In this document: piece after piece, positions 42,599-51,312 of the stretch
Layout: the number at the start of each line of letters is the position of its first letter
Numbering within the stretch: position 1 is the first letter of the stretch
From: Streptomyces rimosus subsp. rimosus
GTDB lineage: Bacteria > Actinomycetota > Actinomycetes > Streptomycetales > Streptomycetaceae
DNA: 64,000 bases
Assembly: GCF_000720725.1 (NCBI RefSeq)
Contig: NZ_JOCQ01000004.1
Coordinates: 62,001-126,000 of the forward strand
Reading direction: 5' to 3'
Program-made: the position numbers and the translations under genes
Notes under the pieces: model-generated
The model's input: the letters and a program-made list of their open reading frames with translations, nothing else
Databases searched by the model: none
What the model was told of the DNA's origin: nothing

Positions 42599-44233
42599 GT
42601 GTTCACCGGCAAACTGCACCCGTATCAAGAGGTCGACTTCTCGCGAATAGTCGAGAGAGGCTCCATGCTGTGCGCCTACACCATGGGGCTCGGCAAGACC
42701 GTGCTGTCTATAGCCGTCATGGAGGAGTGGCTCGCTCAGGACGATGTCGAGACCTGCATGATCGTGGTACCCGCGTCTCTGAAGTGGCAGTGGGCCGAGG
42801 CGCTGGCCCGCTTCACCGACGTGCCCACCAAGCGGCGTCCGGTGGGGCGGGCTTTCGTCGTGGTCCCGGACGACTCCGCCTGTGTCGTGGTCGACGGCTC
42901 GAAGGCCCAGAAAGAGCGGCAGTACGAGCAGATCCTGGCGCAGCAGCCGGAGTACGTGATTCTCAGCTACGAGGCCGTCATCCACGACTGGCAGCGCGTA
43001 CGGAAGATTCGGCCGGACGCAGTGGTTCTGGACGAGGCGAGTTTCATCAAGAGCTTCCGGGCACAGCGGTCGAAGAAGCTGAAGCGGCTCACGGCCAGCT
43101 ACCGGCTCGGCCTGTCTGGCACCGTCATCGACAACGGCCAGCCCGAGGAACTGTTCTCCATCTTTGAATGGGTGGATCCCGAGGTGCTCGGCCGCTGGGA
43201 CCTCTTCGACGCGGCCTTCATTCAACGCTCCCGCACCGGAATCCCACTGGCGTACAAGAACCTGCCGCTGCTGCACAAGAAGCTGCGGACGGCGATGATC
43301 CGCCGGACCTACCGAGATCCTGACGTGGCGCCTTTCATGCCGGCGGTCCGGGAGAAGGAGTTGCCGGTGCGGCTTGATGGCCAGACGCGGGCGGCCTACG
43401 CCCACATCGCCCGCGACCTCCTGGACGAGCTGGACAAGCTGGGTGGCGCTGGGCAGAGCCTGGACCTGGCCGCGTTGTACGCCGGGCGAGCAGACACCGG
43501 AACCGCTGTCCAGGGCCGGGTCATGGCTCGCCTCAGCGCCCTTCAGATGCTCTTGAACTACCCATCGCTGCTACTGGATTCGGCGGACGCCTACATGGCC
43601 GGGGAGGGCGGAAGCCAGTACGCCGCGCAGCTCATGGAGGCTGGCGTGCTCCAAGGACTGGGTTCCCCGAAGTTCGATGCCGTCACTCATTACCTCCGAC
43701 GGCGCCTGCTGGCCGACGCGGACCTGAAGATCGTGCTCTTCGCCTTTCACAAGGGCGTGCTGCCGCGGCTGGCTCAGGCCCTGGAGCAGTGGGGGTCGGT
43801 GCAGTTCACCGGCGACATGAATGCCAGGCAGAAGGCAGAGTCCAAGGCCCTCTTCGCCCACGATCCAGCGGTACGGCTCTTCCTCGCCAGTGATGCCGGC
43901 GGGTATGGCTTGGACCTGCCGCAGGCCCGGTTGCTGATCAACTTCGATCAGCGGGACTCCGCCGGCGCCATGGACCAGCGCAACAGCAGACACGTGCGGG
44001 CCAGCTCCGAGTTCGCGGAGGTAGAGGTCGTTCACGTGCTGGCCGAGGACACGATCGAGGAGCGGCGAATGGAGCGGCTGACCGTGAAGCGGCGTACGAC
44101 CGGCGCCATCCTCGATGGCCGCGGCGCTGATAAGGACGGGCGCGTGGTCAGCGATGCGGAATCGCTGCGTGTCCATCTGGAGCGCTTCCTCAGCGCTGAC
44201 ACGGCGAAGTTGGCGTCACATCTGGCGGCCTAA
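42599..44233 (+). CDS. SNF2-family superfamily 2 helicase/translocase
   Basis: GTG start; 544 residues. LHPYQEVDFSRIVERG, Walker A MGLGKT near residues 29-34, motif II LDEAS near 143-147, LSGTVIDNG, and C-terminal LASDAGGYGLDL and QRNSRHVR motifs give a complete SNF2 motor. Phage versions act in DNA repair or recombination-dependent replication. It lies just after the primase. Confidence 0.85.
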   Translation: MFTGKLHPYQEVDFSRIVERGSMLCAYTMGLGKTVLSIAVMEEWLAQDDVETCMIVVPASLKWQWAEALARFTDVPTKRRPVGRAFVVVPDDSACVVVDGSKAQKERQYEQILAQQPEYVILSYEAVIHDWQRVRKIRPDAVVLDEASFIKSFRAQRSKKLKRLTASYRLGLSGTVIDNGQPEELFSIFEWVDPEVLGRWDLFDAAFIQRSRTGIPLAYKNLPLLHKKLRTAMIRRTYRDPDVAPFMPAVREKELPVRLDGQTRAAYAHIARDLLDELDKLGGAGQSLDLAALYAGRADTGTAVQGRVMARLSALQMLLNYPSLLLDSADAYMAGEGGSQYAAQLMEAGVLQGLGSPKFDAVTHYLRRRLLADADLKIVLFAFHKGVLPRLAQALEQWGSVQFTGDMNARQKAESKALFAHDPAVRLFLASDAGGYGLDLPQARLLINFDQRDSAGAMDQRNSRHVRASSEFAEVEVVHVLAEDTIEERRMERLTVKRRTTGAILDGRGADKDGRVVSDAESLRVHLERFLSADTAKLASHLAA

Positions 44234-44443
44234 GCGCTCGGCAACAGTTGATACACGCAGGCGGTTTGCAAGCTGCAAGATGCACTTTGACCTGCATGTT
44301 CTCCGGTTAGTCGGTTTGGGTCTGACGGGCTCTGACACGCAAGCGTGCAACTTATGTGCTCCTATTGTGCAGGTGCACAGTTCATGTAATGTGCTCCTGC
44401 CGCTGGTCAAGCGGAACGGCATTCAGCAAGCCAGAGGAGACCC
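44234..44443 (+). promoter_or_regulatory. 210-nt leader with repeated ATGTGCTCCT and TGCA sequences
   Basis: No gene. The sequence ATGTGCTCCT occurs twice (near 44348 and 44389) flanking TGTGCAGGTGCACAG, a GTGCA/TGCAC palindrome. Several TGCA units occur earlier (44270-44300). This is a likely promoter-operator for the rightward genes starting at 44444. No confident -35/-10 pair was assigned. Confidence 0.4.
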
Positions 44444-44905
44444 ATGCAGTTCAGCGACGCCCCCGTTACCCGCACCGCCGCCACGTCCGAAACCGACCTG
44501 GAACGCCTGGCTGCCGCGTACACGTACATCCGCAACCGCGTCGAGCCTCAGACGGCGGAGCTGAACCAGCTGAAGAAGAAGTTGAGCGCCATGACGCAGC
44601 AGCTCGGCGTCCGCGACGAAAACGGCTCCTACACCGTCGCCCTCCAGCGCTCCTACGACGTGGGCGACAAGCGGGTCTCCGGACTGAAGTGGCAGCGCTC
44701 AGTGACGAGGATCGCTGACGAGGAGGCCGCAGAGCGCATCGCCAAGAAGAAGAAGTGCACCGGCCGCCTCTTCCCCCGCCAGCCCGTCTTCGACCCGCAG
44801 GAGGTCTACGTCCTCTTCCAGGAAGGGCGCCTCACCGAAGAGGAAGTCGACGAGATATTCCCCGAGAAGGAGACCTTCTCCTTCGTCCTCGTGAAGGAGC
44901 AGTAG
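44444..44905 (+). CDS. Unknown charged helical protein
   Basis: 153 residues; GAGGAG lies 9 nt before the ATG. A heptad-like helix at about 20-55 (RVEPQTAELNQLKKKLSAM) is followed by a beta region (GSYTVALQRSYDVGDKRV) and an acidic helical end. The beginning recalls Gam-like or phage-resolvase accessory proteins but is too weak to assign. Confidence 0.55.
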   Translation: MQFSDAPVTRTAATSETDLERLAAAYTYIRNRVEPQTAELNQLKKKLSAMTQQLGVRDENGSYTVALQRSYDVGDKRVSGLKWQRSVTRIADEEAAERIAKKKKCTGRLFPRQPVFDPQEVYVLFQEGRLTEEEVDEIFPEKETFSFVLVKEQ

Positions 44906-44908
44906 GAG

Positions 44909-45406
44909 ATGCGCGACTGGGAGCGAGAATTCGCTGTCATCGCGGGCGGCCAGAAACAGAACGCCCCCGCCTACTACCCCGGGTCCAACCGACGCATCCG
45001 AAGCGTCAACCCGGCCACCATGCGCCTGGTCACACCCGAACCCGAGCCGGAAGTCACCTGGGATGCCAAGCCACGCATCTACCGACTCGGCGGTGAACTG
45101 AAGGAATTCTTCTCCATCGGGCACCTTGCTCTCGCGCTCAACCGCCGCCCGGTCACCATCCGCAAGTGGGAGCGCCTCGGCATCATCCCCGCCCCCACCT
45201 TCGTTGTCCGCGGCAAGTCGCCCCGAGGCGACCGGCGACTCTACACCCGCGCCCAGGTCGAAGGAATGATCCGCATCGCCACGGAAGAAAACATCCTCCA
45301 CCACGAGGGCGAAGGTATCCACATTTCCACCACTAACTTCTCTACGCGCGTTGTCGCACTCTTTAAGGACCTGTCCGAAACGACTGAGGGAGATCGCGCT
45401 GCATGA
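44909..45406 (+). CDS. MerR-type helix-turn-helix protein
   Basis: 165 residues. Residues about 70-135 form a MerR-like winged HTH: FFSIGHLALALNRRPVTIRKWERLGIIP-type sequence followed by RGDRRLYTRAQVEGM. The long N-terminal extension is unlike classic MerR activators, and no effector domain follows, so it resembles short phage excisionase or regulatory HTH proteins. Coupled to the next gene. Confidence 0.7.
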   Translation: MRDWEREFAVIAGGQKQNAPAYYPGSNRRIRSVNPATMRLVTPEPEPEVTWDAKPRIYRLGGELKEFFSIGHLALALNRRPVTIRKWERLGIIPAPTFVVRGKSPRGDRRLYTRAQVEGMIRIATEENILHHEGEGIHISTTNFSTRVVALFKDLSETTEGDRAA

Positions 45407-45639
45407 CCGTTGCCGTTAAGCGCCTGACCGAGCGATACAACATGGGCAGCTATGAGCACATCGAAGTAACCGCCGAAGTCGAATACGACCCCGAGGCCAC
45501 GGACATCGTCGAAGTCGAAGACCAGCTCGACGTAATGCTCGCCCGCGAACGCCTCCTCGCCCGGCAGCACACCACCGAGGAGAACAGCCTCGCCCACGTC
45601 CACCCGGCCCTGACCAAGCCGCACACCAAGAGGAGCTAA
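45403..45639 (+). CDS. Small acidic protein
   Basis: 78 residues, start overlapping the previous stop. An Arg/Lys start is followed by an acidic beta-like stretch (EVEYDPEATDIVEVEDQLD) and a His-containing end. Located directly before the ssDNA-binding protein gene. Unknown. Confidence 0.55.
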   Translation: MTVAVKRLTERYNMGSYEHIEVTAEVEYDPEATDIVEVEDQLDVMLARERLLARQHTTEENSLAHVHPALTKPHTKRS

Positions 45640-45641
45640 CC

Positions 45642-46559
45642 ATGGCGCGCAGAGCGACGTTCGCCGATGACGATCTCGACGAGACCATTTCGGAGGAACG
45701 GCCCCGCCGCTCCAGGCATGCAGACGATGACGACCGGCCGCGGAAGCGTCCCCGCCGGCCCACCTTCGATGAGGACGATGAGGACGTGGAGGAGCGCCCC
45801 AAGCCGCGGCGCTCCCGTACTTCTGAGGACGACGAGTCCGAGCGTCCCAAGCGACGTCCGCGCGGCCGGCGGAGTGCTGATGACGAAGACGAGGGCCGGC
45901 CGACTGCCCGGAAGAACGCAGCACGGCAGGCCGCAGCTGGCGGCTGGGACAGCTTCGACGCACTGGGCAGCGGCGACAAGGGCGATTTCGAGGCCAAGAA
46001 CGCCCTGCGGCTGAAGATCACAAATGATCCGACGCTGATCAAGCTGCTCGACTCGGCGCCCTTCGACAGCATGGGCGTGCACTGGGTGCAGGAGATCAAG
46101 TCAGGCAAGCGGAGTTTCCGGTGTCCCGGCGAGAACTGCTCCCTGTGCGACGACCTGGACCACTACGCCCGCAAGCTGGCCTACTTCAACGTGGCCGCCT
46201 TCGACGAGGACACCGAGCAGTGGGAAAACCGCGTCTGGGAAGTTGGCGTCAAGCTCGGCCGTAAGCTCAAGGCCCTGAATGAGGACAAGAAGCGCGGGCC
46301 CATCGACAAGCCTACGCTGTACTTCTCCATCTCCAAGACTGGCAAGGGTACCTCCACCGAGTACCACCTCGACGCTGTCAAGGCGCGCGACCTCGATGAG
46401 GACTGGGGTGTCGACGAGATCGACGAGAAGACCTACAAGGCTCTGAACGAGAATCGATTCACTGAGCAGTGGGAGCGCATCAGCAAGCCCGAGGAACTGC
46501 GCCGTGTCGTGAAGCGGCTGCTGGACGACTCTGAAGACGACGAGGACGACGACTACTAA
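45642..46559 (+). CDS. Single-stranded DNA-binding protein (T4 gp32-like)
   Basis: 305 residues. The first 100 are an unusual disordered Arg/Asp/Glu/Pro run. Then GGWDSFDALGSGDKG leads into a core with CPGENCSLCDD (likely zinc site, near 165-175) and a beta-rich domain, ending in a very acidic tip (DDSEDDEDDDY) as in gp32-type proteins that recruit partners. Directly upstream of the polymerase gene. It protects ssDNA during replication. Confidence 0.72.
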   Translation: MARRATFADDDLDETISEERPRRSRHADDDDRPRKRPRRPTFDEDDEDVEERPKPRRSRTSEDDESERPKRRPRGRRSADDEDEGRPTARKNAARQAAAGGWDSFDALGSGDKGDFEAKNALRLKITNDPTLIKLLDSAPFDSMGVHWVQEIKSGKRSFRCPGENCSLCDDLDHYARKLAYFNVAAFDEDTEQWENRVWEVGVKLGRKLKALNEDKKRGPIDKPTLYFSISKTGKGTSTEYHLDAVKARDLDEDWGVDEIDEKTYKALNENRFTEQWERISKPEELRRVVKRLLDDSEDDEDDDY

Positions 46560-46584
46560 GCCCCTTTCGCGTCCCTACCCGACC

Positions 46585-46623
46585 GGCCCGCCTCTGTGTC
46601 CCCCAGCAGGGAGGCGGGCCTTT
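46585..46623 (+). terminator. Terminator between ssDNA-binding protein and polymerase genes
   Basis: 10-bp stem GGCCCGCCTC / GAGGCGGGCC with a 16-nt loop, then TTTC. It ends 18 nt before the polymerase ATG, leaving no room for a promoter, so partial read-through or antitermination is likely. Confidence 0.7.
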
Positions 46624-46641
46624 CAGTGCCGAGAGCGGTTA

Positions 46642-48633
46642 ATGAGTCACGTCATCCTCACCAAAGAAGACCTCACCGAAGCAGTCGAGTACTTCAAGCG
46701 CCAGGATGCCTACGCCTTCGATGTGGAGACCGTCGGAGAGCACCGCGGCGTCCCCAGTCAGAACCAGGTCACGTGGCTGTCCATGGCCACCTACGGAGCG
46801 ACCGTCGTCATCCCGATGGGACATCCCAACGGCGACACGCTGATCTCCAAGGCCACCCGGAAGAAGAACAAGCAGACCGGGAAGTTCGATGCCATCCCCG
46901 CAGTTTGGGATGAGCCGCCGGCCCAGCTCCGGCCGAGTCAAGTCTTCGAGGCCCTGGAGCCACTTCTCTTCCAGGAGCGCTACCGAAAAATCGCGCAGGG
47001 GGCGGTATTCGACCTCGTCAGCGTCGCCAAGTACTACGACGAGCAGCCTCCCGTGCCTCGGTACGGCTGCACCCTCGTAGCGTCCTGGCTCCTGGACGAG
47101 AACCGGCTCAACGGTCTCAAACCCCGGGTGATCGAGGAGTACGGCCACAAGTACGACACGGAGAACGTCGGCAAACGCGTAGAAATCCACCCGTTCTCTA
47201 AGATCGCCCGCTACGCGTACCTCGACGCCCGCTACACCTGGCTGCTGTGGCAGAAGATGGTCCCGCTGCTCCAGGCCGAGGGCCTCTCCCGCGCCATGAG
47301 CATGGAGCTTCAAGTCCTTCAGGCCCTGCTCGACATGGCGCTCACCGGCGCACCGGTCGACATCGAGGCCCTGCGACGGCTGGACGTGGACCTGGCCCGC
47401 CAGCTCGAAGGGATCGTCGAGAGGGTCTACAAGGCCGCGGGCAAGGTCTTCAACATCAACTCCTCGCAGCAGAAGGCCGACATCCTCTTCGGTATGAAGT
47501 CGGCCGGCGGGCAGGGTATCAAGCCCCGCAAGCTGACCAAGGGCGGTAAGAAGAAGCGCCGCGACGGCGAGAAACCCACCCTCTACGACTACTCCACCGA
47601 CGCCGAAGAGCTAAAGCGGCACAGCGACAATCCGGTCTGCGCCACGCTCCTCGAATACCAGGAAGTCAACAAGCTCCACGGCACGTATGTGCAGGGCTAC
47701 CTGGGCAACGAAAAAGAAGGAAAGCCGTCGATCATCTTCGACGGAAGCATTTTCCCCACCTTCAAACAGTACGGGACCGTGACCGGCCGCTTCAGTGCCT
47801 CAGAGCCGAACCTCCAGAACGTCCCCAGACCCGGTACCGAGCTGGGCAAGGCCGTCCGCGGCCTGTTCATTGCCCCTCCGGGGAAGGCCCCGGTTCTCAC
47901 AGACGCTGGGGCACGGGAGCTGGGCTGGAAGTTGCTGGTAGCGGATTACGGGCAGATTGAGCTGCGCGTCATCGCTCACTTCCTTGGCTATGGAGCTTGG
48001 TACGACGGCTTCCATGCAGGCATAGATGCGCACACCGCCACCGCCTCCGCCGTCTTCGGCGTAAGCCCCGAGAAAGTGACGACCGACCAGCGCAACCGAT
48101 CCAAGACCCTCGCCTTCGCCGTACTGTTCGGGGCGGAAGCCGAAACGGTAGCCAAATCGATGGGAGCCTCTGTGGCAGAGGCGGAAGACTTCCTCGCCCT
48201 CCAGGCGCGCACCATGCCTGAGGTCGGGAAATTCAAGGCGTGGCTCATCAGAGACGCGCTGAGTCACGAGGTCCCACACATCCGCACGCTCATCGGACGC
48301 AAGCGCCGACTGCCGGACCTGGCCAGCTCGGTGCGATGGATTCGTGCTCGTGCAGAGCGGCAGCTCCTCAACTCATTGGTCCAGGGATCGGCCGCCGACA
48401 TCAACAAACTCGCGCTCATTCGCATGGGGCACTTGTGCCGGCAAAACAGAGAATGGTTGCGCCTGAGCCTCACAGTGCACGATGAGCTGGTGGTCCACTG
48501 TCGAGAGGACAAAACCGAAGAAGGGGCCGCGCTGCTCCAGCAGGCAATGATCGGAACGGAAATTCAGAAGCTGATCAAAGTGCCCCTCACCGCGGACGTC
48601 AAGGTGTGCGACCGATGGTCGGAGGCAAAGTGA
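46642..48633 (+). CDS. DNA polymerase, family A, with 3'-5' exonuclease
   Basis: 663 residues. The N-terminal exonuclease shows DxE (YAFDVETVGEHRG) near residue 27. Polymerase motif A is LVADYGQIELRVIAHF near 432-447, motif B RNRSKTLAFAVLFG near 483-496, motif C LTVHDELVVHC near 611-621. No 5'-3' exonuclease domain. This is the replicative polymerase of the phage. GAGAG lies before the ATG; a short zinc-ribbon gene follows. Confidence 0.9.
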   Translation: MSHVILTKEDLTEAVEYFKRQDAYAFDVETVGEHRGVPSQNQVTWLSMATYGATVVIPMGHPNGDTLISKATRKKNKQTGKFDAIPAVWDEPPAQLRPSQVFEALEPLLFQERYRKIAQGAVFDLVSVAKYYDEQPPVPRYGCTLVASWLLDENRLNGLKPRVIEEYGHKYDTENVGKRVEIHPFSKIARYAYLDARYTWLLWQKMVPLLQAEGLSRAMSMELQVLQALLDMALTGAPVDIEALRRLDVDLARQLEGIVERVYKAAGKVFNINSSQQKADILFGMKSAGGQGIKPRKLTKGGKKKRRDGEKPTLYDYSTDAEELKRHSDNPVCATLLEYQEVNKLHGTYVQGYLGNEKEGKPSIIFDGSIFPTFKQYGTVTGRFSASEPNLQNVPRPGTELGKAVRGLFIAPPGKAPVLTDAGARELGWKLLVADYGQIELRVIAHFLGYGAWYDGFHAGIDAHTATASAVFGVSPEKVTTDQRNRSKTLAFAVLFGAEAETVAKSMGASVAEAEDFLALQARTMPEVGKFKAWLIRDALSHEVPHIRTLIGRKRRLPDLASSVRWIRARAERQLLNSLVQGSAADINKLALIRMGHLCRQNREWLRLSLTVHDELVVHCREDKTEEGAALLQQAMIGTEIQKLIKVPLTADVKVCDRWSEAK

Positions 48634-48657
48634 TGACTAACTATCAGGAGACTCAAG

Positions 48658-48987
48658 ATGAGTAATTTCTGGGCACGAGCCGTAGGAGCACCCACACCGC
48701 CGGCACAGGCAACCCCATCGAGCGCACCGCAGCCCGCACCTCCCTCAGCGGCTCCGACAAAGGCACAGTCGGCCGCGTCCGTATCCCGCTGTCCCAACTG
48801 TGCGAGCGGCAATTACATGGCTCCGCCGACCGCCCCCGCGGCGCTCCGCTGTTACGACTGTGGCTACCCGAAGCTCCACTCCACCTCCGGCATGGTCGCC
48901 TCATCCTCCGACGGCGATCCCAAGCCCGCCCGGGGACAGGTGGCAGGAAGCGCTTCCCTTAGCAGCATCGTCGGCCGCGTCGGATAA
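48658..48987 (+). CDS. Zinc-ribbon protein
   Basis: 109 residues, ATG preceded by AGGAG. A Pro/Ala/Ser linker of about 40 residues is followed by a four-cysteine ribbon: CPNC near 45-48 and CYDCG near 65-69. The C-terminal end is Gly/Ser-rich. It may bind DNA or a replication partner. Unknown. Confidence 0.6.
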   Translation: MSNFWARAVGAPTPPAQATPSSAPQPAPPSAAPTKAQSAASVSRCPNCASGNYMAPPTAPAALRCYDCGYPKLHSTSGMVASSSDGDPKPARGQVAGSASLSSIVGRVG

Positions 48988-49001
48988 CCAAGGACCCCCA
49001 C

Positions 49002-50933
49002 ATGACTCTCATAGACAGCAGCGGCGACCTCGCCGACCCCTACCAGGCATACATCGCCAAGAGCCGCTACGCCCGCTGGCGGGACGACGTAGGCCGGCGC
49101 GAGACCTGGACCGAGACCGTCGACCGCTACTTCGCCTTCATGACCGACCACCTCAAGACCAAGCACGGCTACATCCCGGACAAAGCGCTCGCCTACTCGC
49201 TGCGCCAGGCCGTACTCAACCACGAGGTGCTGCCGTCGATGCGCGCCATGATGACGGCCGGAGGAGCACTCGACCTGTCCGCCATCGCGGGATACAACTG
49301 CGCGTACACACCGCTGGACGACCTCCGAGCCTTCTCCGAAGTCCTCTTCATCCTGCTCAATGGCACCGGCGTGGGCTTCTCCGTCGAACGCCGCTACGTC
49401 GACCAGCTCCCGCCCGTCGCCCACCCCCAGCTCGACCTCGGCACAGTGCTGTGGGTGGGCGACAGCAAGCTCGGCTGGGCTGAGGCTTTTGCCGCCCTGC
49501 TGGACATGGTGTGGATTCAGGGCCGCGTCCCCACGGTCAACTACGACCGCATCCGACCCGCCGGCTCCAGGCTGAAGACGTTCGGCGGCCGTGCGTCAGG
49601 GCCGGAGCCGCTGAAGGATCTGTTCGAGTTCACCGTGGAGCTGCTGCGTGTCGCCCAGGGCCGGAAGTTGCGGCCGATCGAAGCTCATGATCTGGCGTGC
49701 AAGGTGGCGTCGGTGGTGGTGGTTGGTGGTGTGCGCCGGTCGGCGATGATCAGCCTCTCCGACCTGGACGACCAGGAGATGGCCCAGGCAAAAGCGGGGG
49801 AGTGGTGGATCGCCCACCCCTACCGGGCCCTTGCCAACAACTCCGCCGTCTACCACGACACCGTCACTCGGGAGCAGTTCGACGCCGAGTGGCAGACGCT
49901 GCGGGAATCGGGCAGCGGTGAGCGCGGGATCTTCCACCGAGACGCGGCCCGCAGGATCGCCGCGCGCTGGGGCCGGCGGGACGCCGACACCGAGTACGGC
50001 ACCAACCCGTGCAGCGAGATCATCCTGCGCCCTCGGTCCTTCTGCAACCTGTCCACCGTCGTCGTACGCCCGCAGGACGACCTGCTCGACCTGAAGCGCA
50101 AGATCAGCCTGGCGGCGATCCTCGGCACCTGGCAGGCAACTCTGACCGACTTCCCCTTCCTGCGTGAGGAATGGTCACGCAACGCGGAAGAGGAGCGCCT
50201 CCTGGGCGCCTCTATGACCGGGATTTTCGGAAACCCGCTCCTGGTGGACGGCCACGGTCGCCAGCTGAAGAACGACGTGCTGGAACAACTGCGCCACGAA
50301 GCCCGCGTCGCCAACGAGCTGGAGGCGGAGCTGCTTGGCATTCCGGCCTCGGCTGCCATCACCGCGGTCAAGCCTGAGGGCACGACGTCTCAAATGACCG
50401 GTGTGTCGTCCGGCCTGCATCCGCCGCACAGCCCCTACTGGGTGCGGACCGTGCGCAGCGATGTGAAGGACCCCATCTCGGACTTCCTCATCGACTCCGG
50501 CGTTCCCTACGAGAAGGACGTACTCAACGATACGAATTGGGTCTTCTCGTTCCCCCAGCGGGCCGCTGCCGGCGCTCTGACGCGAGACGACCTGAGCGCT
50601 GTTGAGCACCTGGAACTGTGGCTCGACTACCAGCGCCATTACTGCGAGCACAAGCCGTCCGTGACGGTGTCCGTCCGAGAAACGGAGTGGGACGGGGTAC
50701 GAGAATGGGTGTGGCAGCACATCGACGAGATGTCAGGAGTATCGTTTCTTCCCTTCTCTAACCATACGTATCAGCAGGCGCCTTACCAGGAGTGCCAGGA
50801 AGACGCTTACCGTGAGCTGAAGAGCAAGATGCCGCGTTTGTTCTGGTCGGAGCTGGTGCATTACGAGACCTCGGACCAGACCATCGGGTCGCAGGAATTG
50901 GCCTGCGCAGCAGACGGATGTGATCTGAAGTAG
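49002..50933 (+). CDS. Adenosylcobalamin-dependent ribonucleoside-triphosphate reductase (class II RNR)
   Basis: 643 residues, similar to monomeric class II RTPR. Cys100 (in YNCAYTP), Cys337 in the NPCSEI active-site loop and Cys348 eleven residues later match the RTPR radical and redox cysteines (C119, C408, C419 in the Lactobacillus enzyme). The C-terminal pair Cys635/Cys640 (ACAADGC) has the same spacing as C731/C736. KPEGTTS is a further signature. It makes dNTPs and needs no metal-radical subunit; cobalamin must come from the host. Confidence 0.88.
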   Translation: MTLIDSSGDLADPYQAYIAKSRYARWRDDVGRRETWTETVDRYFAFMTDHLKTKHGYIPDKALAYSLRQAVLNHEVLPSMRAMMTAGGALDLSAIAGYNCAYTPLDDLRAFSEVLFILLNGTGVGFSVERRYVDQLPPVAHPQLDLGTVLWVGDSKLGWAEAFAALLDMVWIQGRVPTVNYDRIRPAGSRLKTFGGRASGPEPLKDLFEFTVELLRVAQGRKLRPIEAHDLACKVASVVVVGGVRRSAMISLSDLDDQEMAQAKAGEWWIAHPYRALANNSAVYHDTVTREQFDAEWQTLRESGSGERGIFHRDAARRIAARWGRRDADTEYGTNPCSEIILRPRSFCNLSTVVVRPQDDLLDLKRKISLAAILGTWQATLTDFPFLREEWSRNAEEERLLGASMTGIFGNPLLVDGHGRQLKNDVLEQLRHEARVANELEAELLGIPASAAITAVKPEGTTSQMTGVSSGLHPPHSPYWVRTVRSDVKDPISDFLIDSGVPYEKDVLNDTNWVFSFPQRAAAGALTRDDLSAVEHLELWLDYQRHYCEHKPSVTVSVRETEWDGVREWVWQHIDEMSGVSFLPFSNHTYQQAPYQECQEDAYRELKSKMPRLFWSELVHYETSDQTIGSQELACAADGCDLK

Positions 50934-50942
50934 GAGGAACTT

Positions 50943-51125
50943 ATGGCAAGCGAAGCCGAAGCGGCGGTAGCCGCAGCCCTGAAGAGCGTGTCCTCGGGAC
51001 TGGAAGACCGGATGGAACACTTCTCTGCTGACTACGACCCGGAAGGCGACGAGGCAAACTACCCCTGGGCGCTGGGCGAGCTGGCAGATGAGCTGCGCCT
51101 CGCAGCGGACGACATCACCGCTTAG
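50943..51125 (+). CDS. Small acidic protein
   Basis: 60 residues with AGGAGG upstream of ATG, 10 nt after the reductase stop. Helical, with EDRMEHFSADYDPEGDEA in the middle. Ends just before a terminator. Unknown. Confidence 0.6.
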   Translation: MASEAEAAVAAALKSVSSGLEDRMEHFSADYDPEGDEANYPWALGELADELRLAADDITA

Positions 51126-51143
51126 CAACTCCAGTTGGTAAGT

Positions 51144-51170
51144 AAGCCCCCGAACCTGGCTCGGGGGCTT
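51144..51170 (+). terminator. Terminator after the reductase unit
   Basis: Perfect 10-bp stem AAGCCCCCGA / TCGGGGGCTT with a 7-nt loop, followed by CTCC. Canonical in strength, though no T run. Confidence 0.8.
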
Positions 51171-51221
51171 CTCCATGCCACAGCTCTTTACCTTTTCGTG
51201 ACGGAGGGTACCAACATTAGC

Positions 51222-51251
51222 TTGAGACATTAAGCGGCAGTCGCGCATAGT
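51222..51251 (+). promoter_or_regulatory. Candidate promoter for recA
   Basis: TTGAGA at 51222 and CATAGT at 51246, separated by 18 nt, 62 nt before the recA ATG and after a terminator. Reasonable vegetative match; no LexA/SOS box was recognised. Confidence 0.45.
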
Positions 51252-51312
51252 CTCCTCGCATCGAAATCGCAGGTAAACCCACTTGCCTGGCAATGATGAG
51301 GGGAGGACATTC

